Positions 1-11,930 of a stretch of DNA of 64,000 nucleotides are shown here, one piece after another. The DNA lies in assembly GCA_007922195.1 (NCBI GenBank), contig ML682005.1, positions 28,997,098 to 29,061,097 on the forward strand, written 5' to 3'. The position numbers and the translations under genes were made by a program. This stretch comes from Podocnemis expansa (lineage: Eukaryota; Chordata; Testudines; Podocnemididae). Under the pieces are notes generated by a model. It did not search any database. It had not been told where the DNA came from and saw only the letters and a list, made by a program, of their open reading frames with translations. Position 1 is the first letter of the stretch. The number at the start of each line of letters is the position of its first letter.

Positions 1-1670
1 GGCGATGAGGTTGGTCAGGCATGATTTACCCTTGGTGAATCCGTGCTGACTGTTCCTGATTACTCTATTTTCCTCCAAGTGTTTCAGGATGGATTCTTTG
101 AGAAGCTCCTCCATGATTTTTCCAGGGATTGAGGTGAGGCTGACAGGTCTGTAATTCCCAGGATCATCCTTTTTGCCTTTCTTGAAGATAGGTACTATAT
201 TTGCTTTTTTCCAGTCCTCTGGCACCTCCCCTGTTCGCCATGAGTTTTCAAAGATAATGGCCAACGGTACTGCTATCTCATCAGCCAGCTCCCTCAGCAC
301 CCTCGGATGCAGTTCATCCGGCCCCATGGACTTGTGCACATCTAGTTTCTTTAAGCAGTCCCTAACCTGACCTACTGTCACCAAGGGCCTCTCTTCTTCT
401 CCCCAGTCTACCGTACCTAGTGTAGTGGGCTGGGAGCTGACCCTCCTTGTGAAAACTGAAGCAAAAAAAGCATTGAGCACTTCAGCTTTTTCCTCATCCT
501 CTGTCACAAGGATGCCTGCCCCATTCAGTAAGGGACCTACACTATCCCTGATCCTCTTCTTGTTATTGATATACTTGTAGAACCCCTTCCTGTTATCCTT
601 CACATCCCTTGCTAGTCGCAACTCCATTTGTCCTTTGGCCTTTCTGATTTTATCCCTGCAGTCCCGAGCAATGTCTTTATATGCCTCCTTAGTCATCTGT
701 CCTAGCTTCCACTTCCTGTAAGCGTCCTTTTTATGCTTCAGCTCAGTGCAGAGCTCTCTGTTAAGCCACAGTGGGCGCCTTCCACATTTGCTGTGCTTTC
801 TCCTTATTGGAATTGTATCTTCCTGTGCCCTTAGCAGGGTTTCTTTAAAATGCACCCAACTCTCTTGGACACCTTTCCCCTTCAGATCAGCCTCCCAAGG
901 GATCCTGCCCATCAGTTCCCTGAGGGAGACAAAATCTGCTTTTCTGAAGTCCAGGGTCTGTGTTTTGCTTCTTTCCTTCTTTCCTTTAATCATCAACTTG
1001 AACTCAATCATTTCATGGTCACTGCTACCCAGGCTGCCATTGACCTCTACTTCCCTGATAAATTCTTCTCTATTTGTGAGCAGCAGATTGAGAGGTGCAA
1101 GGCCCCTAGTTGGTTGCTCCAGCATTTGTACCAGGAAGTTGTCCTCAACACTCTCCAGAAACTTCCTGGATTGCCTGTGCACTGCTGTATTGGCCTTCCA
1201 GCAGATGTCAGGGTAATTGAAGTCCCCCATGAGAACCAGGGCCTGTGCTCTAGAAACTTCTGTCAGTTGTCCACAGAATGCCTCATCCACCTCTTCCTTC
1301 TGATCTGGTGGTCTGTAGCAGACACCTACCACAACATCCCCCTTGTTGCTCTCCCCTCTAAACTTAACCCACAGACTTTCAACTGGCTTGTTTCCACTTT
1401 CATAATGAAGCTCTGAGCAGTCATAGAGCTCCTTTACATATAGTGCTACTCCTCCCCCTTTCCTTCCCTGCCTGTCCTTCCTGAACAGTCTATACCCATC
1501 TATTGCAGAGCTCCAGTCATGCAAACTATCCCACCACGTCTCTGTTATCCCAATCATGTCATAGTTCTTTGTCTGCGCTAGTACTACCAATTCCTCCTGC
1601 TTGTTTCTCAGGCTCCTTGCATTTGTGTATAGGCACCTAAGATACCCAGCTGATTGCCCTACTTTCCCAT
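1..1670 (-). mobile_element. CR1 LINE, 5'-truncated and cut by the window edge
   Basis: The minus strand reads as CR1 ORF2 from the endonuclease into the first part of the reverse transcriptase. Homology fades at about 1670, which I take as the 5' truncation point, and the element continues off the left edge at position 1. The catalytic RT block and the 3' end are therefore not visible. It is the best-preserved CR1 in the window; the other copies carry stops and frameshifts. Confidence 0.92.
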
Positions 1671-1788
1671 TTTGATTTTGAATATGTGCACATTTAAAAA
1701 TCAAGCTGAACACATGATTTTGAGAAAATATTTTAAAATCAAAAGTAACAAAATACCTTATATCACACTCCCAGATCACATCATAATT
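1..1788 (-). CDS. CR1 ORF2 polyprotein fragment (endonuclease + RT N-terminus), uninterrupted
   Basis: I read this frame triplet by triplet. No stop occurs between 1789-1791 (TAA on the minus strand) and position 1, giving 596 open codons. CR1-like sequence begins near 1670; codons upstream of that are flanking DNA. An APE-type endonuclease is visible in order: NARSLRNKQEELVVLAQ, ITETWWDS (about 1531-1552), GDFNYPDI (about 1204-1230) and SDHEMIEF (about 1002-1025). These contain the usual catalytic Glu, Asp/Asn and Asp-His residues. The RT N-terminus follows, with GNYRPVSLTSIPGKI near 118-165 and then SQHGFTKGKSCLTNLIA at the edge. The known family role is nicking target DNA and copying the LINE RNA. 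No start codon can be assigned because the 5' part of the ORF is missing. The intact frame suggests recent insertion; whether this copy is expressed cannot be seen. Confidence 0.85.
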
Positions 1789-2007
1789 TTATATCAATCC
1801 CATTATGATATATGTGGGAGTATATCCTGTCCATAAAAAATGGAAAGCTACCAGTATAGCAACCTAGAGATAATGCAGTGCAATACCATGTGAGGAGTCC
1901 TGATTCTGATCTCTACTTTAGTAGTTCACTATCTTAGCTAAAGCAATTTGCAATATTCTCAGTTTTCAGGGTCACACACTGAATTCTGGTGGCCCCAGTG
2001 AGGGATC
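1671..2007. other. unassigned AT-rich flank
   Basis: Nothing recognisable is seen between the CR1 truncation point and the first MITE. Confidence 0.5.
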
Positions 2008-2523
2008 TAAGGCTATGTGCACACATACATCGTTATTTCAAAATAAGTTATTTTGAAATGAGTTATTTCAAAATAAAGTCCTTATTTTGAAATAAGTTAA
2101 TCTGAATTAAGGGAAAAGCTCAAAGTGAAATAGCATGTCCAAAGACAGGACTTGCTATTTTGCTTTAGGAGAGGGGCACCGTGGGAGGTGTAGCAACATG
2201 GCCCCCTCCGTGGGCCATGCCCCCACCCAATAAAGGCTAAAAGGAAGGCACCCTGGGAAGGAGAAAGGGCAAAAGTGTTATTTTGAAATAACCATTATTT
2301 CGAAATAACACATCCGAATGCCATTGTTTTGAAACAACAGTTTCAAAACAACAACTATTTTGATTTTATGTGAGGTTTTACTGTTTCAAAACAACGGCCA
2401 TTATTTTGAAACAACGGGGTCCAATTATTTCGAAATAATGGAACGTCATCTGGACATAAGAAATTTTATTTCGAAACAATGACTGTTTTTTCAAAATAAA
2501 ACTCTTGTCTGAACGCAGCGTAA
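2008..2523. mobile_element. Harbinger-like MITE (TTATTTCGAAATAA type)
   Basis: The body is 2011-2520 (510 bp), flanked by the direct repeat TAA at 2008-2010 and 2521-2523. The left end reads GGCTATGTGCACAC and the right end is a diverged complement. The interior repeats the palindromes TTATTTCGAAATAA and TTGTTTCGAAACAA many times; most centres are decayed to TTTGAA or TTCAAA and about three are intact. Between the arms lies a GC-richer core at about 2170-2260. It has no coding capacity, so it is non-autonomous. The 3-bp duplication fits PIF/Harbinger. Confidence 0.8.
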
Positions 2524-3564
2524 GAGTGCCAACCCAGTTTCATGAACAGGATGGTTGACCCCAAACAAAGCTGACGGGGGGTGGGTGAAATGATTAGGAG
2601 TCTGAGAAAGATTCCTAGGTCTCTGAGAATATCGTTCCTGTTCAGAAGCAGCAAAAAGAAAACTCCTTAGCTAGAAAGGCAATGGTAAGTTAGTAGCATT
2701 CTTGTACCTGGGGACCCAGTTATATTTTGAAGGGTTTCTATAGATATCAAGTGTATTTCTTGTCCATGATTATCTCAGAACTGAAGTCCCTTCCTATTAT
2801 TCCAGACATAAATCTGAGAAATCCCTCCCTAACTGAGAGAGGGAGAGAGAGATTCATCTCCCTTCTCTTACTAGTGGCACACATTGTAAATATATAAACC
2901 TAAAATGTATGTATTGCTGTACACCACTTGAAATCTAGGGATTGCAATTACATAAGACATACATCTCTCCTTAGCCCCTAATTTCTAAATGCACTTGAAT
3001 TATTAGTGTTATCATAATTGTATTGTTGAAATGTTGCTCTGCTGGTGCAGTTGAGTTTTGATGGTGTTTTTGGCAGGGTTCAAATTTTTCATCAAAGTAT
3101 GTGATCTTCTCTTTGGGCTCAGAAACAAGAATGGGACTGAGTTTAATGGTTAGAATTTAACAATTTAGCATTTTATGGATATGATGGGAGAAAATTCTGT
3201 CTTTTGGGTCTGATCCTATTTCTGCAATGATATTATAATAGCTGCATAGTAGCACTACTGAAGTTATACGTTTGTCAGCCTTCTCATTATCAGTTCCTAT
3301 TTTAAGAGTTTTCAGTTCAGATAAAAGTGGCCTTAGCAAACATAGTACAAATGTGATAGGGAATTTGCTATGTAAAGTTTAAAAACTAATTCTTTTTTTT
3401 TTTAATTTTACAAGGCAATAAAGCACAAGGTAACAAAGTTTTTATACAGTTAATGAGTTTATGCACTATAATTTCAATATGGGTGTTAAAAAAAGATGTC
3501 AATTAAACTACTTCATAAGTTTAAATGTAAGTCCATTCATGAGGATTTTGCTGGATTGGAGCCT

Positions 3565-3565
<1 letters not shown>
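2524..3565. other. unassigned sequence
   Basis: No repeat family or exon is recognised. A short GA-rich run occurs near 2837-2852. Confidence 0.5.
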
Positions 3566-3613
<48 letters not shown>

Positions 3614-3623
3614 NNNNNNNNNN

Positions 3624-3670
<47 letters not shown>
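3566..3670. repeat. (TG)n microsatellite with assembly gap
   Basis: A dinucleotide (TG)n tract is interrupted by ten Ns at 3614-3623. The gap is probably a placeholder, so the true array length is unknown. Frames across it translate to alternating Cys-Val or Thr-His and are not genes. Confidence 0.97.
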
Positions 3671-3673
<3 letters not shown>

Positions 3674-3724
3674 GTTTTCCCCCTACAGCTAATAACGTGA
3701 TTCAAGGGCTATATCTATAATGGC

Positions 3725-3895
3725 AAAGTTATTTTGAGAGGTATTTTGAAATAACTATGCTGATATTAACTTGAAATAATAATTTCTAAAAAGTGAGTCT
3801 TCACCAGACTCCTTTTTTGAAATAAAGTAGGAATTAGTATTTTGAGTTAGAGAGTCTACATTAGACTCTCTAATTCAAAATGGATCTCCCCCACA
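3725..3895. mobile_element. MITE relic, Harbinger-like
   Basis: It repeats TATTTTGAAATAA-like half palindromes and contains a short hairpin around 3850-3872 in which GAGAGTCTA pairs with TAGACTCTC. The same hairpin style recurs in the MITE at 58579-59009. I cannot define clean termini. The right side runs into a minisatellite that may be part of the element. Confidence 0.45.
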
Positions 3896-3917
3896 GGCAG
3901 GTTTCCCTTCCTGGGAA

Positions 3918-4080
3918 GAGATGTCCCCACCACGGCAGCTAGGGAACCCCAGTGGGGCTGCGTTCTCCACCAGGGCAGCCAGGGAACCCGGGACCGCATT
4001 CCCCACCAGGGCAGCCAGAAATCCTGGTGGGACCATGGTCCCCACTGGGCAGCCAGGGAACAGTGAGTCCCGTCCCCCCC
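3918..4080. repeat. GC-rich minisatellite, about four degenerate units
   Basis: Units of roughly 35-45 bp repeat the core CAGCCAGGGAACC with a CCCCACCAGGG spacer. The array sits between a MITE-like arm and a Penelope tail. Both strands have short open frames because the unit lacks stops; they are not genes. Confidence 0.65.
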
Positions 4081-4179
4081 AGGCATGTGGATCTGCCCCC
4101 CAGTCCTCCCTCTGTTCAGGCTGTGGGGGGCTAGCAGGGGGCTAGGACCCAGTCGGGCTTAGAGCTACTTGCGGTGCCC

Positions 4180-4368
4180 CACATTTATTTTCATTCCATT
4201 CTGTAAGTTCCCCCATCTTTGAAGCATCTGATGAAGTGGGATTTTCTCCCAGAAAAGCTCACATGAAAAATAAATCTGTTAGTCTTTAAGTGCCACAGGA
4301 CTCCTTGTTTTTTGTTTTTGTTTTGTTTTGTTTTGCGGGACTAGACTAACACAGCTGCCCCTTTCAAA
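4180..4368 (+). mobile_element. Penelope-like element, 3' tail
   Basis: This has the tail signature shared by at least eight other places in the window: TTCTGTAAGTTC, then GAAGTGGGATTTTCTCCC, then AATAAATCTGTTAGTC, then GACTAACACAGCTGCCCC. It contains no coding sequence. The same tail follows a GIY-YIG coding region at 53146-53372, which is why I assign it to Penelope. Confidence 0.8.
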
Positions 4369-4369
4369 C

Positions 4370-5734
4370 TGAAACTCAGTCTTCTTTTTGTGATCATTTT
4401 AAAGCTAAGCATATATTTCCTGGGATTGATTTGCAGTGCTGAAGATATAAATGATGAGTTGAATTATGACTCTTGAATTTATGATTCTTCTGCTTGATAA
4501 GAAGTATTCTAGTCTATAATAGTTGATGGTTGTCCTCTCTTTAGGAGGATGTGTTAGTCAGCATCATTACCTGCAATCTATTTCCTGTCTTTCAGTAACT
4601 AACTTTTGCAACATTATTTAATTTTATAAATTGATCAGGAACAGAGGTTTGATTAACATAGATAAATTCCTTTAGTTTAAATATCAATTCCTACCACCCA
4701 CAAGCTTTGAAGTATGGTTCAAATGTAATGAAATAACTTCACCATAATGTAAAATACTACAAAACCAGTGGCTATATTATTTTAACATTAGAACAGAAAC
4801 CTGTTATTTGTTATGGTTATTTAACATCTGAGGCAACTACTGCATTTGTGGTTTGAAGGTTATTACTTTTCTTATCAATGTTTCTCCACCAATTTTGTAA
4901 TATGTCCAATTATCAAATATGTCCTTGTGAAATATACACGAGCACATAAGCAAATAATTCTCTTTTAATTTACACCAGTATAAATTAGAAGCAATTCCAC
5001 TGCAGATGAGAAAATTACATCAGGGTAAATGGGTGTGAACTGACAGATCTATTCAGTCTGATCCAGTGAGGTCTATGCTTAATTTTAAGCATGTGAGTGC
5101 TATCACTGAATGAAACTGTCTGTGTACTTAAACTTAAACCCTTCCTGAATTGCTTTACCGGGTCATGCTATTACTCAACAATGGAATTGGTCAGGAAAAG
5201 GGATTTTTGGAAACATTTTTTAACAAAAATTTCTGAATCCACTCTAACTGTAATTGTCTACTCCTCCATGCAGGTAACACATTTATGGAAATACTCTTGG
5301 CTAAAACTTGATAAATGGCTCTCATGACCTGAGATGATGACCATTTCTCCAAACTGAAGGCCTCATACCCATTGCAGCAATTTCAGGAAATAAATAAATA
5401 ATTTTTTAAAATTTTATTCTTGAAATACTTACAAAAGGACACTTAAACTGATAAAATCAAATAAAAGGAATGTAAGAACTATTGATCTCTTCAACTGGAA
5501 AGACCATATTTATGTATTCAGCTTCCCACAGAGAATGGGAGGGGGATTTAATTTCAAGATTATCATTCAATAAACACATGGAAATTTAGCTGTGTCAATC
5601 AGCCACTCAGTGACCTGTTACAAATGTCTGTGTTATAATAGATGGAAACCAGATGGAATCTTTATACTCACAAATATAAAAATCTAATGCCAGAGTTTGC
5701 TCCATACTGTGGAGCACAACAATAAATGGAGATG
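4370..5734. other. unassigned AT-rich sequence
   Basis: No repeat signature or exon is recognised. Confidence 0.5.
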
Positions 5735-6410
5735 TCAAAAATATATGAACATAAGAATGGACATACTGGGTCAGAACACTGGGCCATCTGGCCCCAGAAT
5801 CCCGTTTTCTAAACATGGCCAGTGCTACATAGGGAATGAAAAGAACAGGCAAAAATTGAGTGATCCATCCCCTGATGTTTACTTCCAGCTTCTGGAAAAC
5901 ATGAATTATGACCATTCAGAGCATGGGATTACATCCCTGATCATTTTGGTTAATAGCCATTAATAAGCCTATTCTGTATGAGCTCATTTAGTTGGGGTTT
6001 TTTTGAGCTCTGTTATAATTTTGGCCTTCACAACATCTGCTGACAATGGGTTCCATAGATTGACTGTGTGTGGTATGACAAAGTACTTCTTTTTGTTTCT
6101 TTTAAACCTGCTACCTATTAATTTAATTTGGTGATCACAGTTCTTGTGGTAGGTAGAGTAAATAACACTTTCTTATTTGCTTTCCCCATACCAGTCAAGA
6201 TTTTCTAGACTTCTATAATATGCCTTTCTAGTTTTCTCTTTTCAATGATGAAATGTCTGTCTTTTTAATCTCTCCTCATGTGGAAGTTGTCTCATGCCCT
6301 CATACCTTAGTTGCCTTTCTGTGTGCCTTTTCCAATTCTAAATACTAAAGTTAAAATCATTGGAAGTCTTTCCAAATATGGCAGTGTGTTGCAATACAAG
6401 GAATGCCTAA
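5735..6410 (-). mobile_element. old CR1-group LINE 3' region
   Basis: It matches by eye a known sauropsid repeat whose plus-strand edge reads GAACATAAGAATGGACATAC, followed by stretches such as GGCCATCTGGCCCC and GCCTTCACAACATCTGC. This is the reverse complement of a CR1-type 3' region including the C-terminal RT coding part. It is diverged and full of stops. The exact family is uncertain. Confidence 0.7.
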
Positions 6411-9384
6411 AAGCAAATGTCAAAGTCAAGAATGCAGCCACCCCCTCCTCTACAAAAAGAAAGAAAAAAAGAAAAGAAAACCCACCAAAACCTACCACCT
6501 ACAAAAAGAAACAAACAAACATGTTTATGAATTTCTAGAAAGCAGTCCATGTTCTCACTCCTGGTCAACCATGATAAGGTCAAGGATGATTTATCAAACC
6601 TTCTCTAGCTGGCTTTCCTCATAAAATTGATGATATCCAGATACATAAATGGAAAGCAAGACAAGAATAAAGGTCTGACTTAGATAAATGGAGAATAGAT
6701 GGAAAAACTAGAGCTAAGAAGTTTTGACAATAGAATTTCAAAAAATCTTAGTAGTAGATAGTGATAGAAAATAATGACTTTACAACTGTACAACAAAAGG
6801 GATCAATGGAGACAGAGGAAGGAAGATGAAATAATGTAATCATGGTAGGGCCAAAAGCAGGCAAAATTATGACTGAGGAGGAAGCAGACCTGGTGAGATG
6901 CAGATAAACTTTTGTGACAGATGCTGAATGATAATGAAGAAAAGCATTATATTTTGAATGATGTTATAAAATTCCCATGAGAGACCTTTCCAGGAAATAA
7001 GACTGCACACTTATCTTCTGGTAATGGTGAACATTATGTGACTGAAAAAGACAAAACTCTTACAAGCTAAAGTGGCGGGGGGGGAGACAATTTGTATATT
7101 TAAATCAATATTCAGTTCTCTATCCAACTGCCAAGAAGAATGAACGAACCCAGACACTGCAACAGGGAAATTATTAGCATTCTTATTAATTATGTCAGGG
7201 TGCATGATGAACAAAACTTGAAGAAAGACATTTTGCTGCCCCAAGTATGTCCCATTTTAAGGACCGTATTCTGACACCCTCATTCAGTGAACCTTGTAAC
7301 ACCTTTCTCCATAAATAATTCTATTAAAGTCAGTGGTTTTAGGAAGAACTCTTTCAAAGCTACAATTGTATCAGTCATGAACTGGACTACGTTTATTTCA
7401 TAAATCAGTTTATATTAAAGAAATACCAGTCAGACATTTATTTAATTCTGTGTGATGAATTATAATAAATATTTTATATATAAAAGAAAAGAATAAAGTA
7501 AAATAAAACTTTAAACTTTCCTTTTTGTTTTCAAATATATCATTTACGGATTTATTGGATGCAGGGTTTTTTGTTTTCTTTTCTTGTGTTTTGTTTTTCA
7601 TCTTAGATTTGGCCTAATGCCAATGGACACCAAGGATTATTGTCCTGTACATAAAAGCTGACATGCTCTACAGTAATAAGATACCTAATTTCCATGAAAA
7701 CCAACAGGAAATAAGCATCCAAATATTCTATGCAGCTTTGGAAATCTCAATCAGAGTCATTAAGATTTAGGTACTTGATAGAAGCAGCACTGTTAGAGCC
7801 TGCCTACATTAATGGACTGATTGTGTAACCTTTACTAAACATTGCTGAGCAGACATTCACATAAGTGGTTCCAAAGAAGTCAGAGTAACAGTTCCCATGG
7901 GTAACTTCTCACCCCTGGAAGCAAGCAGTTTATAATCTGGCCTGAAGTGAGGCATCCATAGCAGGGGTATCTGTCATACAAAATGTATTGTTGCTTTGTT
8001 TGTCCTTGCAACAATGTAACATTTTTTCACTAAGTTGAGCCAATTTTATAGCAGTGTTTGTAGCTCCTATTAAACCTGGGGAGAGGTCAATGCAGGCTGC
8101 ACTTATTCAGGCAGGCTGGAGATAGAAAGACTGGGTCTCAGATATTGCAATAACAGCCAATACATGTATACTGCTTTGTATTAAAACCAGTCTTACAGGC
8201 ATTTAATAAACAATGCAAGGTCAAGGCATTCCAAGAAATGGCTTATTACTGTTTTCTCTTGGTGTAGATACAGCCATTCACTAGCCATTTCTATAATTTC
8301 TCCTGTTTCACAGCAAGCTCTGCTTCCTGATCCTGATCAAGTGAGAAGAGTGCAAAAACGTTATTAGTTTTGTAACATTTCATAGCTCTAAAAAGGGCAT
8401 GTACTATAATTGCATTAAATATGCTGGTTTTTTTAAATTTATTGCTTTGTGATTTATATTTTGAGTTGTGTGAGAAGATGCATGAAATTCCCTAAAGATT
8501 TCCTCTGTGTTGTTATCTCTAAGTTACATCTGATTTACTTTCTTTCTTTCTTTTTTTTTTTTTAAGAGTATTTCCTTAAAAAATAATATTGTGCACACCT
8601 ACAAGAGTCAGCGTCCTTTGATGGGGAAAAAAAAACCAAAACAAAACAAGACAATGTATATAGCTTACAAGGATCATCTCTTTTCTTCAACCTGAATCTC
8701 TCTATTCAAATGAAAAAAAAAACCTAGTTACTATGAATCTTCTTATATGACAACCTTGAAAACTGAAGTTCTTTCCTTTGTGTCTAAACTATTTGGCAGT
8801 GTATAGAAATAATTAGGAACACAGTCACTCTGCAAAATGCTGAGTGGACTCAGTTGAGGAGTTCAGTGTCCTTTTTCCCCATATGCCTATAGTGCAAATG
8901 TGTAGAAAAGTGAGCACAATATATGCTGTAATTTATAGGTGCTGATTCACCTATAATGATTGATTGACTTTTGCACTGCTATAGCATTAAAATGGAACCC
9001 AATGTAACAGAGCACTGTAAAGTCACTTGATATAAATGAGAACCTGCACCACAGGGCCTGATTCATTCAAGTGTTGAAGGCTTGCAAGTGAAAAGATTTG
9101 AACAGATGTTTTCTGTGCTGCAAGTCAGACTACACAGTCCTATCAAGTGCTGAGTCCCTTTCACAGTGTGCTGAACAGCACTTAGGGTCAGATCCTCAAA
9201 GGTATTTAGGCAACTAATTTCTACCGAAATAACTTTAACAATCTGGGGCCTACCGCTTAACTAGGAGTTGTAGGCACTCAGAATTTTAGAAAAGGTGATC
9301 AGCACCTTTTGAGTTTGGGCCTAAACAGCATTCCTACATTGCATCACAAGTGCATACCAAATTGTTCCTCAGCTTCACTCTAGA
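6411..9384. other. unassigned AT-rich sequence
   Basis: There is a purine-rich A/G tract at about 6460-6520 and a T/C tract at about 8540-8564. No repeat family or exon is recognised over almost 3 kb. Confidence 0.5.
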
Positions 9385-10204
9385 TATGGGGAAAAGGGAC
9401 AACCAGTGAAGTGGCAATATTTGCATATGATACAAAACTACTCAAGGTAGTCAAGTGCAAAGCAGAATGAAAAGAGTTAAAAAGGGACCTCAAAAAACTG
9501 AGTGCCTGGGCAACAAAATGGAAATGAAATTCATTGCTGACAGATGAAAAGTAATGCACATTGAAAAACAATCCCAACCAGACATATAAAATGATATCCA
9601 ATTTAACTCAGTCATAGTTACATGCCTATTGCTGGAGTGAATGGGTAAGGTTTTGAGTACTGCATTGTACAGAAGGTCAGACCTGATGATCAGAGTGGTC
9701 TCTTCTGACCTTAGAGTCTGTGAATCTATGAGTTACCACTCAAGAAGAGATCATGGATTTATGGTGGGTAGTTCTCTAGAAATATCCATTTAATATGCAG
9801 CAGCAGTCTAAAAAGCTAACAGAACATTGGGAATGATTAGGAGATGGATAGGTAATAATAAGAAAATATCATGTTGACTTTTTATCAATCCATAGTATGA
9901 CTACACCCTGAATACTGCATGCAGATTTGGTTCCCCCATCTCATAAATGATATTTTGAAATGGGGAACATAAATGATTAATTGAATAGAAAAGCTTCCAT
10001 ATATGGAAAGAATAATATGATTGGGACTTTCCATCATGGAAATGAGATGACTTTGGATATGAGAGAGGGCTATAGAATCATGACAGGTGTTGAGAGAGTA
10101 AATAAGGAAGAGCTCTTTACTCCTCATAACAAAAAGAACTGGATGTCACAAAGTAAAATTAATAGTCATCAGGTTTGAAATGAACAAAACGAAGAATTTC
10201 CAGA
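9385..10204 (+). mobile_element. diverged CR1 reverse-transcriptase fragment
   Basis: It resembles CR1 RT from just before the catalytic aspartates (AATATTTGCATATGATACAA, a decayed FADDT) through the C-terminal part (ATCATGACAGGTGTTGAGAG) and stops where the next CR1 begins. Many stops and indels are present. Positions 9597-9732 are a foreign insert, treated separately. Confidence 0.8.
9597..9732 (+). mobile_element. short CR1 3' tail nested in another CR1
   Basis: The segment interrupts the surrounding RT sequence, which resumes at 9733 (GTTACCACTCAAGAAGAGAT). It carries a typical CR1 3' end (AAGGTCAGACCTGATGATCA) and finishes with the usual terminal motif GAATCTATGA. It is therefore a later, severely 5'-truncated CR1 insertion in the same orientation. 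Confidence 0.75.
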
Positions 10205-11930
10205 TCACAGGCCCTGGTTCTCATGGGGGACTTCAATTACCTTGACATCTGCTGGGAGGCCAGTACAGCAGTGCACAGGCAATCCAGGAAGTTTTTGGAG
10301 AGTGTTGCAGACAACTCTTGACCTGCTGCTCACAAACAGAGAAGAATTGATTGGGATGTAGAAGTTAGTGGCAACCTGGGCAGCAGTGAACATGAGATGA
10401 TAGAGTTCAAGATGCTGATTAATGGAAAAAAGGAAAGAAGCAAAACACAGACTCTGGACTTCAGAAAAGCTGATTTTCGCTCCCTCAGGGAACTGATGGG
10501 CAGGGTCCCTTGGGAGGCTGATCTGAAGGGGAAAGGTGTCCAAGAGAGCTGGCTGCATTTTAAAGAAACCCTGCTAAGGGCACAGGAAGATACCATTTCA
10601 ATGAGCAGAAGGAACAGGAAATGTGGAAGGTGCCCAGTGTGAACCCAGAAATCTCTGCACTGAGCTAGAGCATAAAAAGGAAGCTTAAAGGAAGTGGAAG
10701 CTTGGACAGAGGCATATAAAGATATTGCTCGGGACTGCAGGGATAAAATCAGAAAGGCCAAAGGACAATTGGAGTTGTGGCTAGCCAGGGATGTGAAGGA
10801 TAATAGAAAGGGGTTCTACAAGTATGTCAATAACAAGACGAGGATCAGGGCTGGTGTAGGTCCCTTACTGAATAGCGCAGGTGTCCTCGTGATGAAGGAT
10901 GAGGAAAAGACTGAAGTGCTCAATGCTTTTTTTACTTCAGTTTTCACAGGGATGGCCAGCTCCTAGCCCACTACACTGGGTATGGCAGATTGGAGCAAAG
11001 AGAGGCCCTTGGTGACAGAAGGTCAGGTTAGGGACTACCTAAAGAAGCTGGATGTGCGCAAGTCCATGGGGCTGGACAACCCTCATCCAAGGGTGCTGAG
11101 GGAGTTGGCCGATGAGGTAGCAGTACCACTGGCCATTATCTTTGAAAACTCGTGAGGAACAGGGGAGGTGCTGGAGGACTGGAAAAAAGCAAACATAGTA
11201 CCTATCTTCAAGAAAGGCAAAAAGGAGGATCCAGGGAATTACAGACCTGTCAGCCTCACCTCAATCCCTGGAAAAATCATGGAGCAGATTTTCAAAGAAT
11301 CCATCCTGAAACACTTGGAGGAAAATAGAGTGATCAGGAACAGTCAGCATGGATTCACCAAGGGTAAATCATGCCTGACCAACCTCATCGCCTTCTATGA
11401 TGAGATGACTGGATTCGTGGATGCAGCAAGAGCTGTTGACGTGATATACCTCGACATTAGTAAGGCTTTTGATATGGTTTCCCACAGCATTCCTGTCAGC
11501 AAGTTAAGGAATTATGGGTGGGATGTGTGGACTGTAAGGTGGATAGAGAAGTGGCTAGATCAACAGTTTGTGTGTAGGAATCAATGGCTCTCTGTCTAGT
11601 TGGCAACCAGTAATGAGTAGTGTGCCCCAGGGGTTGGTGCTGGGGCCAGTTCGGTTCAATATTTTCAATAATGATCTAGACGATGGGATTGATTGCACAC
11701 TCAGTAAGTTTCCGGATGACACCAAGCTGGGGAGAATGGTAGACACACTGGAGGCCAGGGAGAAGATTCAGGAAGACCTTGACAAATTGGAGAAGTGGGC
11801 CAATAGAAATCTCATGAGGTTCAAAAAGGATAAGTGCAAAGTCCTGCACTTGGGACGGAAAAAACCCATGCACTGCTACAGGCTGGGGAGCAATCAGCTA
11901 AGTAGCAGCACTGTAGAAAAGGACTTGAGA
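10205..11930 (+). mobile_element. CR1 LINE, truncated at both ends
   Basis: It starts inside the endonuclease ([17 protein letters not shown] near 10207-10257) and runs through SDHEMIEF-like sequence, the RT N-terminus (GNYRPVSLTSIPGKI near 11235-11280), SKAFDMVSHS and the catalytic block. The catalytic block reads KFPDDTK near 11705-11727, with Pro in place of the usual Ala. The frame is broken into at least four pieces (10397-10642, 10694-10966, 11168-11599, 11568-12008). Homology stops abruptly at about 11930, so the normal 3' end is missing. That points to a later deletion, since CR1 copies usually lose only the 5' end. Confidence 0.92.

Noticed and set aside
746..1416. Long plus-strand open frames (156 and 188 codons)
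   Set aside because: They are antisense to the intact CR1 ORF2, which explains the absence of stops.
3461..3720. Open frames of alternating Cys-Val or Thr-His
   Set aside because: Translation of the (TG)n tract and the N gap.
9885..10178. Frames of 65-80 codons on both strands
   Set aside because: They lie inside the decayed CR1 RT fragment; the minus-strand one is its shadow.
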